DNA of 7,594 nucleotides from Chloroflexota bacterium (GCA_016190465.1 JACPQP010000074.1:1-7594), one strand, 5' to 3'; shown: positions 1 to 6,120, counted from the stretch's first letter. The notes: generated by a model from the sequence alone, not told the origin. Made by a program: numbers and translations.

Positions 1-1
1 G

Positions 2-139
2 CACTACGCCTTGAAAAGCTACGACGAGGCGCGCGATGCATTCGCCCGGGTCCTGGCGATGGACCCCGGCAACGAGTCGGCGAAGAAGGGACTCCTGGCG
101 GTCGAGGAGAACAGGGGGCGGGTGACGGGTGCCAGGTGA
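2..139 (+). CDS. TPR-repeat protein, C-terminal fragment (5' end outside window)
   Basis: The open frame enters from the left edge and ends at TGA 137-139, giving 45 visible residues. Seen: a helix-turn-helix pattern matching one tetratricopeptide repeat (Y..A...Y.EA...F...L..DP.N..A), reading HYALKSYDEARDAFARVLAM and then DPGNESAKKGL. Known: TPR units stack into scaffolds for protein-protein contacts, so the specific job of this protein cannot be told from one repeat. After the TPR comes a short charged tail (VEENRGRVTGAR). Its last six residues are encoded by a copy of a dispersed repeat found again near purA, so the native C-terminus may have been altered by that repeat. The gene converges on the nickel transporter across a large inverted repeat. 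TPR assignment is fairly sure; full-length function is unknown. Confidence 0.8.
   Translation, partial: HYALKSYDEARDAFARVLAMDPGNESAKKGLLAVEENRGRVTGAR
120..139 (+). repeat. Copy 1 of short dispersed repeat GGGTGAYGGRTGYCAGG
   Basis: The 17 bases at 120-136 read GGGTGACGGGTGCCAGG and are followed by TGA. Closely related words occur at 6121-6139 (partial, before purA), 7431-7447 and 7458-7474 (after purA). This copy overlaps the stop codon of the TPR gene and supplies its last residues. Membership of a genome-wide family is inferred from the recurrence inside this one window. Confidence 0.6.
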
Positions 140-147
140 TATTAGTC

Positions 148-293
148 CTACAGCCACACTTGTCATTCCGTGCCCCGCAGGGCGAGGAATCTCCGCCACG
201 GTGCGCAAGGGCCATGGACGAGATTCCTCGCTGCGGCTCGGAATGACACAGATGCTGCGGCTCGGAATGACCAGCGCAGAAGTGCGGCTGTAG
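148..293. repeat. Large imperfect inverted repeat of the 'TGTCATTCCG...GAGGAATCT' type; possible bidirectional terminator
   Basis: Nested arms are visible. The outer arm at 148-161 (CTACAGCCACACTT) pairs with 280-293 at 13 of 14 positions. TGTCATTCCG at 161-170 pairs with 239-248, and GAGGAATCT at 184-192 pairs with 221-229. An 18-nt direct repeat (GCTGCGGCTCGGAATGAC) occurs at 230-247 and 254-271, so the right arm has an extra copy. Known: words like 'CTCGGAATGACA' with 'GAGGAATCT' recur as intergenic hairpins in many bacterial genomes. It fills the gap between the convergent TPR and nickel-transporter genes, so a role in ending both transcripts is plausible. There is no clear U-tract. Confidence 0.75.
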
Positions 294-295
294 CA

Positions 296-1345
296 TCAGG
301 GTGAGGGCGCCCCGCCCGGGAGACCGCTCAGCGCTTGCTGCAAGTCCGGTAGCTCGGTGCCCCGGCCGGCGACGAAGAAGGCGCCGATGACCAGGCTCAG
401 GATTCCCACGACGACTCCGATCGCCGTGTAGACGTCCCGCCTGGCTTCGGTGGAGACGAACCCGGACACGGAGAACGCCGCGACCAGCGAGTTGGAGATG
501 AGCAGGCCCACGACGAAGGCCAGGAGCATCAACGAGCCGCTCGCGGCGGTTGTCGCCCCGGCCGCCCCTGCCAGAAGGAGCGCCTGCGAGCCGGTCTCCG
601 CGCCGATGCCGTGGATCAGGCCAATGCTGAAGGCGGTTCGCGGACCGTATTGAGCGAGACGGTGGGAGTGTTTCCGGGGCCGCCCGGTGAGCTTCCCCCT
701 GATCGCCGACCAGCCTCGCTCGACGAGAGAGAAGACCAACATCCACCGACTCTGGAGGCGGAAAGATCGGCCGTGGCGCCACAGGGAATAGAAGATCCAT
801 GCGCCCAGCGCCAGGAGCGTGATCCCCACGACCCGCTCCATAATCGGATCGACCCAGTCGGGGAGGATGGTGCTGGCCCAGATCGCCAGCAAGCCGAGCG
901 CTGTCACCACCGTGGCGTGGCCAAGCGCGTACATCGTGGTCAGAAAGAACCGGCCGCGGCCGTCGCGCCGCCCCAGTCGCTCCGTCCCCTCTCCTCGTGG
1001 GAGAGGCGCAAACGGTCCATCAGGACCGTTTGCGGGGTGAGGGCGTCGCCCCATCGCGCTCGTTGCTCGTCCGCCTGCATCCTCCCCAACCGCGACCCTC
1101 ACCCCCAGCCCCTCTCCCGCACTGCGGAAGAGGGAAGCGGCGCTGACCCCGGTGCCCTGGTCCTCGCTGCGGGGGAGGAGAGCGGCCGTCACTCCGGTGC
1201 CCGCTCCCACCGGGAGCGGGGTGAGGGGTGAGGGCTGGGAGCCGGCGATATCGGTGATCGCCGCGATGTGGTCCCAGTCGACGCCATGGCGCAACCCGAG
1301 CACCAGGCCCGCGGCCACGAGCGCGAGCACACTGCCGTCCGGCAT
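296..1345 (-). CDS. NiCoT-type nickel/cobalt transporter with a large repeat-derived loop insertion
   Basis: Integral membrane protein likely importing Ni2+ or Co2+. Numbering is from ATG 1343-1345 (349 residues). Seen: TM1 at about 6-18, followed by RHGVDWDHI (19-27), the counterpart of the NiCoT RHAxDADHI signature. LGHATVV (141-147) is the second family motif, and IHGIGAETGSQ (244-254) lies in a later helix. Further TM segments are near 134-161, 168-189, 238-262, 270-294 and 305-327. Start choice: GGAGG lies about 6 nt before this ATG. A GTG at 1355-1357 gives a 353-residue form but has no good ribosome site. Odd: residues about 36-132 are hydrophilic, repetitive and encoded by hairpin repeats, in a loop that is normally short. 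Without them the protein is about 252 residues. It follows glgP in the same direction after 276 bp. Family call is solid; metal specificity is not known. Confidence 0.85.
   Translation of the reverse strand: MPDGSVLALVAAGLVLGLRHGVDWDHIAAITDIAGSQPSPLTPLPVGAGTGVTAALLPRSEDQGTGVSAASLFRSAGEGLGVRVAVGEDAGGRATSAMGRRPHPANGPDGPFAPLPRGEGTERLGRRDGRGRFFLTTMYALGHATVVTALGLLAIWASTILPDWVDPIMERVVGITLLALGAWIFYSLWRHGRSFRLQSRWMLVFSLVERGWSAIRGKLTGRPRKHSHRLAQYGPRTAFSIGLIHGIGAETGSQALLLAGAAGATTAASGSLMLLAFVVGLLISNSLVAAFSVSGFVSTEARRDVYTAIGVVVGILSLVIGAFFVAGRGTELPDLQQALSGLPGGAPSP
975..1240. repeat. Cluster of GC-rich hairpin repeats inserted in frame within the transporter gene
   Basis: This stretch has several stem-loops of a kind usually seen between genes: 988-994/1000-1006 (CCTCTCC/GGAGAGG), 1007-1018/1023-1034 (12 bp perfect), 1110-1120/1124-1134 (10 of 11 paired), and 1200-1208/1212-1220 (9 bp perfect). 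CCCTCACCCCCAGCCCC at about 1096-1112 and GGGTGAGGGGTGAGGGCTGGG downstream of 1217 look like opposite ends of one composite element. All of it stays open on the minus strand and encodes proline-, glycine- and arginine-rich peptide (for example SPLTPLPVG and PLPRGEG). Boundaries are approximate, set by where transporter homology stops and resumes. Confidence 0.75.
1007..1034. repeat. Perfect 12-bp stem-loop inside the insertion
   Basis: CGCAAACGGTCC (1007-1018) and GGACCGTTTGCG (1023-1034) pair completely around the 4-nt loop ATCA. It is followed by GGGTGAGGGCG. It encodes part of ANGPDGPFAP on the minus strand. It is the strongest single hairpin of the repeat cluster. Confidence 0.85.
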
Positions 1346-1621
1346 ACCGACCTCCACGAGGTGAACTACAGCATCCCATCAGGGGCGGGCGCAATCGGCA
1401 CGCAACCCCTGGCCGACCAGCGTGGTCGAAGACCGCGGCACCGCTCCGCGCGTATCTTCTTGCCAGAACGGGAGCAGTCGCCGGACGTTCGGCAGGCGCG
1501 GGCGTTCCGATGCTGGCGGCCGGAAGAGGTGCGACGCCTCCTCGGCAAAGCACTGGGCAACCGCGCGCGGAGGTCGCGTGCCGTGGCAACAGGAGTACCG
1601 CAATCGCTGATCAACCGGAGG
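1346..1621. other. Spacer between glgP stop and transporter start; nothing recognised
   Basis: This 276-bp spacer is on the leader side of the minus-strand transporter gene. Minus-strand frames stay partly open (for example 1379-1603 from a TTG), but the peptides match no family I recognise and no ribosome site precedes them. I looked for a cobalamin or Ni/Co riboswitch and for a clear promoter and saw neither. It could be a decayed gene remnant or an untranslated leader. Confidence 0.35.
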
Positions 1622-4204
1622 TCAGACGCCCGATGGATCGGCCCAGCGTGCGATGCCCAGGTCGAGCTTGTGGCCAAGATCGGGATGGACAGGCAACACC
1701 CGAACCCCGTACTCGATGACTCCGCTTCGTTGTGGCACGAACGGCCCACAGTAGGTGTAGGTGCCGTCGCGTTCGTCCCGGCCAGCCAGCTCGAGCGTGA
1801 CGGCTCCGAGTTGCTCGAGTCGGTCTCCGGAGTGCCGGGCCAGCACAACCTCGACGCGAACGTCGGCTGGCTTGATCCCGTTCAGGTAGACGCGCGCTTC
1901 GACCGGGACCGTTCGGCCAACACTCGTCGAATCGACGGCAACCCGTGCCTTCGCGCTGACGCCGGACCACTCCTGGAGGATGGCCTGCTTCCAGGCGACC
2001 AGTTGGCGGACCCGGACGAAGTCGTCAGCCGAGAGCGCCTCACCCCGGGCGAGCGCGGGCACGTAATAGCGATTGACGTACTCTTTGACCATCCGGTGCG
2101 TGTTGAACACCGGCGCCACCGTGCAGATGGCGCGACGGATCACCCGGAGCCACCGAGCGGGCAGACCTGCCCCTTCAGGACCAGACGGGCGGTCGAAGTA
2201 CAGCGGGATGATCTCGTTCTCCAGCAGGTGGTACAGCGTCCCGCTGTCAGCCAGGTCTCGCGCCTCCTGACTGTCGTAGTCCCGCTCGTCGCCATCTTTG
2301 CCAATCACGAAGCCGTTGGTCCCGTCGTACGCCTCCGGCCACCAACCGTCCAGCACGCTGAGGTTCGGGACGCCGTTGAGCGAAGCCTTCTGGCCACTGG
2401 TGCCGCTGGCCTCCAGTGGGCGAAGCGGATTGTTCAGCCAGAGGTCGCAGCCCTGCACCAGGTGCTGCGCCAGCTCGATGTCGTAGTCCTCGATGAAGAT
2501 GATCCGACCCACGAAGCCCGGCTCGTTGGCGAGCTGACAAATGCGCTGGATCAGCGCCTTGCCCGGCTCGTCGGCGGGGTGAGCCTTGCCGGCGAAGATG
2601 ATCTGAACGGGATGGCCGGGCCGATTGAGCAGCGCCCGGAGGCGCTCCGGGTCACGGAAGATCAGCGTCGCGCGCTTGTAGGTTGCGAAGCGCCGGGCGA
2701 ACCCGATGGTCAGGGCGTCGGGGTCGAACAGGGACGCGGCTGCATCGACCCGCGAAGGTGATTCACCGTGCCGCCGGCGATCTTGCTGGATGCGCTCGCG
2801 GATGTAGTGGATCATCCGCGCCTTGGCGGTCCGGCGGGCAGCAAACAGGTCGGAGTCCGGGATCTGGTTCACCGCTTCCCAGACCGCCGGATCGTCCACC
2901 GTGTCGCGCCAACCGGCGACGAAGTGCCGATCGTAGAGCGTCGCCATCTCCGGGCCGAGCCAGGTCATCGTATGAACGCCGTTCGTGACGTGCCCGATCG
3001 GCACCTCATCCGGCGAGATCTCCGGCCACATGAAGCTCCACATCCGGCGGGTCACCTGCCCATGCAGGGCGCTGACACCGTTACGGCCCGAGGAGAGCCG
3101 CAGGGCAAGCAGCGTCATGCTGAACGCTTGCCCCCACGGTACGTCCTGGGAGGCCAGGTTGACGAACTGGTCTCGGTCGATCCCGAGCTGTGGCCAGAAC
3201 GACGCGAAGTAGCGGTCGATGAGGTCGAAGTGAAACGCATCGTTCCCCGCCGGGACCGGCGTATGGGTCGTGAAGACGGAGCTCGCCGCCACGACCTCGC
3301 GCGCCTCGGCAAACGTCAGGCCCGCCAGCACGTATTCCCGAATGCGCTCGAGCACGAGGAACGCGGCGTGCCCCTCGTTCATGTGCCAGACCGACGGGTA
3401 GATACCGAGCTTGCGGAGGGCGCGCACGCCACCGATCCCGAGCACGATCTCCTGGGTCAGGCGGACCTCGGCGTTGCCACCGTACAACCGTGCCGACATG
3501 CTCCGGTCTTCAGGGCGGTTGCCATCCATATCGGTGTCCAGGAGATACAGCGACACCCGGCCAACCTGGGCGTGCCAAACTCGACCGAGCACTCGCCTTC
3601 CCGGAAGCTCGACTTCAATCGTAGCCGGGCGCCCGGCTGCATCCAGGGCCGGCCGGATCGGCAATGCCTCGGGGCTCAGCGGCTCGTAGTGCGCTTCCTG
3701 CGTGCCTGACGGGCCGATCCGCTGGCGGAAATACCCCTGTCGGTAGAAGAAGCCGACGCCGACCAGCGGCAGACCGAGGTCGCTCGCCGACTTGCAGTGA
3801 TCTCCCGACAGGATGCCGAGCCCTCCCGAGTAGATGGCCAGGCACTCGTGCAGGCCAAACTCGGCGGCGAAGTAGGCGATCTTCCGCTCGCTGAGCTCGG
3901 GATGGGCCTGATCCGTCCAGGTATCCGTCGTCGTTCGATAGCGCTGGTAGTGGTCAATCACCCGATCATAGCGAGCGAGGAACGCGGGATCCGTCGCCGC
4001 GGCCTCCAGCCGCTTCTGATCGACCTCTCGCAGCAGGAGGACCGGATTGTGGTGTGTGTGGGCCCAGAGGCCCGGATCAAGCCACTCGAAGAGCTCCTGC
4101 GCCTCCGGATGCCAGCTCCACCACAGATCCATCGAGAGATCCTCGAGGAGACGAATGCGCTCCGGAACCGTCGGGAACACCAGCAGAGTGCCCAGAGACT
4201 TCAT
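1622..4204 (-). CDS. glgP: Alpha-glucan (glycogen/maltodextrin) phosphorylase, GT35
   Basis: Cytoplasmic PLP enzyme that removes glucose-1-phosphate from the non-reducing ends of alpha-1,4-glucans. The complete 860-residue protein belongs to the bacterial/archaeal branch with a DUF3417-like N-terminus (about 8-110, including MDLWWSWHPEAQELFEWLDP). Seen: AYFAAEFGLHE (110-120) then IYSGGLGILSGDH (124-136); WHMNEGHAAF (273-282); TTHTPVPAGND (312-322); GFARRFATYKR (501-511); IIFAGKAHPAD (535-545); and the cofactor region EASGTSGQKASLNG (598-611) with K606 as the expected PLP lysine. The tail after about 750 is a beta-rich extension. ATG 4202-4204 is preceded by GAAAGG, and the conserved N-terminus begins directly there. 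Odd: Q605 replaces the Met that I recall before the PLP lysine in this branch. A promoter lies about 110 bp upstream. The family is certain; the preferred glucan is not. Confidence 0.97.
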   Translation of the reverse strand: MKSLGTLLVFPTVPERIRLLEDLSMDLWWSWHPEAQELFEWLDPGLWAHTHHNPVLLLREVDQKRLEAAATDPAFLARYDRVIDHYQRYRTTTDTWTDQAHPELSERKIAYFAAEFGLHECLAIYSGGLGILSGDHCKSASDLGLPLVGVGFFYRQGYFRQRIGPSGTQEAHYEPLSPEALPIRPALDAAGRPATIEVELPGRRVLGRVWHAQVGRVSLYLLDTDMDGNRPEDRSMSARLYGGNAEVRLTQEIVLGIGGVRALRKLGIYPSVWHMNEGHAAFLVLERIREYVLAGLTFAEAREVVAASSVFTTHTPVPAGNDAFHFDLIDRYFASFWPQLGIDRDQFVNLASQDVPWGQAFSMTLLALRLSSGRNGVSALHGQVTRRMWSFMWPEISPDEVPIGHVTNGVHTMTWLGPEMATLYDRHFVAGWRDTVDDPAVWEAVNQIPDSDLFAARRTAKARMIHYIRERIQQDRRRHGESPSRVDAAASLFDPDALTIGFARRFATYKRATLIFRDPERLRALLNRPGHPVQIIFAGKAHPADEPGKALIQRICQLANEPGFVGRIIFIEDYDIELAQHLVQGCDLWLNNPLRPLEASGTSGQKASLNGVPNLSVLDGWWPEAYDGTNGFVIGKDGDERDYDSQEARDLADSGTLYHLLENEIIPLYFDRPSGPEGAGLPARWLRVIRRAICTVAPVFNTHRMVKEYVNRYYVPALARGEALSADDFVRVRQLVAWKQAILQEWSGVSAKARVAVDSTSVGRTVPVEARVYLNGIKPADVRVEVVLARHSGDRLEQLGAVTLELAGRDERDGTYTYCGPFVPQRSGVIEYGVRVLPVHPDLGHKLDLGIARWADPSGV

Positions 4205-4314
4205 GATAACCTTTCAAGTAGCCATTAGCAAACAGCCGTCAGTGGCGCCACACGGCCACGGGGTTGGAAACCACAGATGAGCACAGACCACTGATCCCTT
4301 TTCGCTACGTACCT
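4205..4314 (-). other. glgP 5' leader
   Basis: About 100 nt separate the predicted transcript start (near 4308) from the glgP ATG. The leader contains GAAAGG just before the start codon and a small GCCGT/ACGGC stem (4235-4239/4252-4256) flanking TGGCGCCA. At 4270-4290 it has the word ACCACAGATGAGCACAGACC, which resembles a 'CCACAGATGAACACAGA' motif scattered in many bacterial genomes. No riboswitch was recognised. Confidence 0.4.
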
Positions 4315-4344
4315 AGTGTAGTCTTGGCCAGGGTCTCTAGTCAA
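4315..4344 (-). promoter_or_regulatory. Predicted sigma-70-type promoter for glgP
   Basis: On the minus strand TTGACT (4339-4344) is separated by 18 nt from TACACT (4315-4320). The -35 matches the consensus at 5 of 6 bases and the -10 at 4 of 6. The start would fall near 4308, in the right direction for glgP. Read from sequence only. Confidence 0.55.
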
Positions 4345-4401
4345 GAAATCGGTAACTACTCCAAGAGCAATCTCCGGGCCAATCGCAAACCCTCCCGGCG
4401 C

Positions 4402-4431
4402 TTGCCGGGCGGTCGCCTGCCGTGCTAAGAT
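4402..4431 (+). promoter_or_regulatory. Predicted promoter for the small unknown gene
   Basis: TTGCCG (4402-4407), 18-nt spacer, TAAGAT (4426-4431) with a TGC extended -10 before it. Each box matches consensus at 4 of 6 bases. The start would be near 4438, leaving a leader of about 27 nt. A perfect CCCGGC/GCCGGG stem with 4-nt loop (4394-4409) overlaps the -35 and could be an operator or part of a hairpin. Confidence 0.4.
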
Positions 4432-4464
4432 GCCGGTCGTCGCGTGGCAGGAGGGGCTTCCACC

Positions 4465-4806
4465 GTGGCCCCGGATCATCCGAACGCTCAATCAAACGAT
4501 CAATCAAGCGCGGATTCGAGCGATCGTTCGAATCCGCGCTTGAGCCGTTTCTCCGTCGTCGTCTTTCAGACGGTGGTCGCGCTCTGGCCGGGGCACGTCG
4601 AGGAGAAGGGCGGCGGAGTTGCGTTCTTCCCGGTCGACGAGCGCAACGCCTGGCCCGCGTTGCTCGACGAGATCGTCCGTCAGCGCTTTCGCCACTCGCT
4701 GGGACGAACGGTCGAGGTCGGCATCGCCTTGCTCGACGAGGACCAGCTTCGGCGCCACTGTCACCAGCACCGTGGCGCCTTCTGGCAGGGCGGCGACCGG
4801 GACTAG
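4465..4806 (+). CDS. Small protein of unknown function (113 residues)
   Basis: I do not recognise a family. Seen: from about residue 27 on, codon choice is strongly G/C-ending and the peptide looks like a folded soluble domain (SRFSVVVFQTVVALW, then FFPVDERNAWPALLDEIV and VEVGIALLDEDQLRRHC). There is a hydrophobic strand at about 29-40, two amphipathic segments, and a His/Cys-containing stretch (RRHCHQH). The first ~26 residues are Ser/Asp/Asn-rich, use more A/T-containing codons, and include a 40-nt palindrome. Start: GTG 4465 has GGAGGGG about 9 nt upstream. GTG 4444 would lie upstream of that site, and TTG 4540 would skip the palindrome but has no ribosome site. No signal peptide or clear TM helix. 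It is divergent from glgP, and its stop is 7 bp from the stop of the opposing URO-D gene. Coding is likely; function is unknown. Confidence 0.7.
   Translation: MAPDHPNAQSNDQSSADSSDRSNPRLSRFSVVVFQTVVALWPGHVEEKGGGVAFFPVDERNAWPALLDEIVRQRFRHSLGRTVEVGIALLDEDQLRRHCHQHRGAFWQGGDRD
4504..4543. repeat. 40-nt near-perfect palindrome inside the small ORF
   Basis: TCAAGCGCGGATTCGA (4504-4519) is exactly complementary in reverse to 4528-4543. The 8-nt centre GCGATCGT contains the palindrome CGATCG. Upstream, the words CTCAATCAA and GATCAATCAA form a short direct repeat. It encodes part of the Ser/Asp/Asn-rich N-terminus of the small ORF. It could be an inserted palindromic element, a transcriptional attenuator or a regulator site. 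Confidence 0.85.
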
Positions 4807-4813
4807 GTAGGTA

Positions 4814-5968
4814 TCAGGCGCCCGACAACGGGTAGTGGCCCACCTCGCGGGCGTAGTCGAACATGGTCACGACGTTCTCGGGAGGCACCTCGGGCTGGAT
4901 GTTGTGGACCGCGTTGACGACGTACCCGCCACCCGGTCCCAGCTCGTGGATCCGCCGGGCGACCTCCCGCTGGACATCGGCGACCGTGCCGAAGGGCAGC
5001 ACCCGTTGCGAGTCAATGCCTCCCCAGAACACCATCCGGTCGCCGAACTCCTTCTTGAGGCGGATGGGGTCCATGTTTTTGGCCGCGACCTGCACGGGGT
5101 TCACCGCGTCGATCCCCAGGTCGATGAGATCACCGAGCAACAGGTAGACATCGCCGCAAGTGTGATAGAGCACTTTGGCCCTGGTAAGTGAGTGGATCTG
5201 ATCGAAGAAGCGCCGCTGGCGCGGCTTGATCAGTTTGCGGTACAACTCGGGCGAGGAGATTGGCCCATTCTGGTGCCCGATGTCGTCGCCGGTGAAGACC
5301 ACATCCACCAGGTCGCCAACCAACGAAAGCGCGTCGGCCACGATGGCCATGTTCACCTCAAGGACGGCGTCCATCAGCGCCCCGATCAGCTTCTGGTCGG
5401 CCACCAGGTCGGTGAACCATTCCTCGAACCCGCGGAGGTACTGGGAGGCGTGGACGCAGATCGAGGTTGTGTTGAGGACGATAGCGTAGTCGGTCGTCTG
5501 ACGCAGATGCTCGACGCGTCCACGCAAACCGCGCGTTCGGCCGGGGTCGTGGGGATCGGGCCACGGGTAGTCGACGATATCCTGGATCGTGATCTCGCCG
5601 GCGAGCGGGCTCTCGACGAGGTCGTAGTAGTGCGTTCCCGGCGGCTGCTCGCGCAGCAGGCTCCATTCGTCGCGCCAGACGGTGGGGGTGAGTTGGGCGT
5701 CGGCGGAGTTATCCGGCTTGCCCAGCCAGACGCCGCGGGTGTCGATGTCCAGCTTCTGGAGGATGCGCTCGTCGACCAGGACCGGTTGCATCATCCGGTC
5801 GAGGATGACGTTCTCGGCCTCGATGCCCAGGTAGCGCTTCAGCGCCTCGTAGCTCGCGACGTGGATCGAGGAGACCCGAGTGCTGCCCAGGTCAAGCGGC
5901 ACCCGATCGGGCTCCCGGTGGGACAGGGCGGTGATGAGTCTTTCGCGGTGGGTCATCGGCATCGCCAT
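4814..5968 (-). CDS. Uroporphyrinogen decarboxylase-family (URO-D fold) protein, methyltransferase-like branch
   Basis: 384-residue soluble protein with the URO-D (alpha/beta)8 fold. It is nearer to the corrinoid/CoM methyltransferases (MtaA, MtbA, CmuA type) than to haem-pathway HemE. Seen: RERLITALSHREPDRVPLDL (8-27), the typical start of this branch; FTGDDIGHQNGPISSPELY (225-243); YHTCGD (268-273), giving the H269-x-C271 pair used for zinc in methyltransferase relatives; VNPVQ (289-293); FWGGIDSQRVLPFGT (314-328); NAVHNIQPEVPPEN (352-365). No cysteine follows C271, so the second Cys of the H-x-C-xn-C site is absent. ATG 5966-5968 is preceded by AAGGAG (5981-5986) with a 12-nt gap. A longer frame to 6301 exists but runs into purA. 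No corrinoid protein or methyltransferase partner lies nearby, so the substrate is unknown. Divergent from purA. Confidence 0.9.
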   Translation of the reverse strand: MAMPMTHRERLITALSHREPDRVPLDLGSTRVSSIHVASYEALKRYLGIEAENVILDRMMQPVLVDERILQKLDIDTRGVWLGKPDNSADAQLTPTVWRDEWSLLREQPPGTHYYDLVESPLAGEITIQDIVDYPWPDPHDPGRTRGLRGRVEHLRQTTDYAIVLNTTSICVHASQYLRGFEEWFTDLVADQKLIGALMDAVLEVNMAIVADALSLVGDLVDVVFTGDDIGHQNGPISSPELYRKLIKPRQRRFFDQIHSLTRAKVLYHTCGDVYLLLGDLIDLGIDAVNPVQVAAKNMDPIRLKKEFGDRMVFWGGIDSQRVLPFGTVADVQREVARRIHELGPGGGYVVNAVHNIQPEVPPENVVTMFDYAREVGHYPLSGA

Positions 5969-5996
5969 CTCTTCGCCACACTCCTTTTCACGGCTT

Positions 5997-6005
5997 ACTG
6001 TACCA
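5997..6005 (-). promoter_or_regulatory. Possible extended -10 promoter for the URO-D gene
   Basis: On the minus strand TGG-TACAGT has an extended -10 form (TACAGT matches 4 of 6) but no good -35. The start would be near 5990, just before the AAGGAG ribosome site, giving a leader of about 22 nt. Tentative. Confidence 0.3.
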
Positions 6006-6071
6006 CACCGGCGCCCGCGCGCGAACACCTGATTGTGAGAGCGGGGCTGGCGCTCCACGGGCTCGCCCACG

Positions 6072-6080
6072 TGGTATAAT
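6072..6080 (+). promoter_or_regulatory. Extended -10 promoter of purA (TGG-TATAAT)
   Basis: A consensus TATAAT at 6075-6080 is preceded by TGG, the extended -10 motif. No convincing -35 sits 16-18 nt upstream, as is often so for extended -10 promoters. Start expected near 6087, giving a leader of about 70 nt to the purA ATG. Confidence 0.7.
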
Positions 6081-6112
6081 ACCCGCTGGCTTGGCCGGAC
6101 CTCAGCGGGTAT
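6079..6112. promoter_or_regulatory. 10-bp inverted repeat over the purA transcription start
   Basis: ATACCCGCTG (6079-6088) and CAGCGGGTAT (6103-6112) are perfect reverse complements with a 14-nt spacer. The left arm overlaps the end of the -10 box and the expected start site, so it could be an operator for a repressor or a hairpin at the 5' end of the mRNA. No regulator gene is in view. Confidence 0.55.
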
Positions 6113-6120
6113 CCGGGGCT

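Noticed and set aside
975..1240. Hairpin cluster as a CRISPR array
   Set aside because: Units differ in length and sequence and have no regular spacers; they are nested stem-loops instead.
1379..1603. 74-residue minus-strand frame in the spacer after glgP
   Set aside because: TTG start with no ribosome site, no recognised domain, and several competing frames of similar quality.
1346..1621. Cobalamin or Ni/Co riboswitch before the transporter
   Set aside because: I could not find the conserved core elements; a covariance-model search (Rfam) would decide.
1268..2761. 497-residue plus-strand open frame
   Set aside because: It lies antisense to glgP and the spacer, has no recognisable domain and no ribosome site; long antisense frames are expected opposite high-GC genes.
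2768..3709. 313-residue plus-strand open frame
   Set aside because: Antisense shadow of glgP; Arg/Pro/His-rich with no family motif, while the opposite strand has clear phosphorylase motifs throughout.
4225..4491. 88-residue minus-strand frame across the glgP promoter region
   Set aside because: It overlaps the proposed promoters and repeat words and has no family resemblance.
5192..6079. 295-residue plus-strand open frame
   Set aside because: Antisense shadow of the URO-D gene, and its end runs through the purA promoter.
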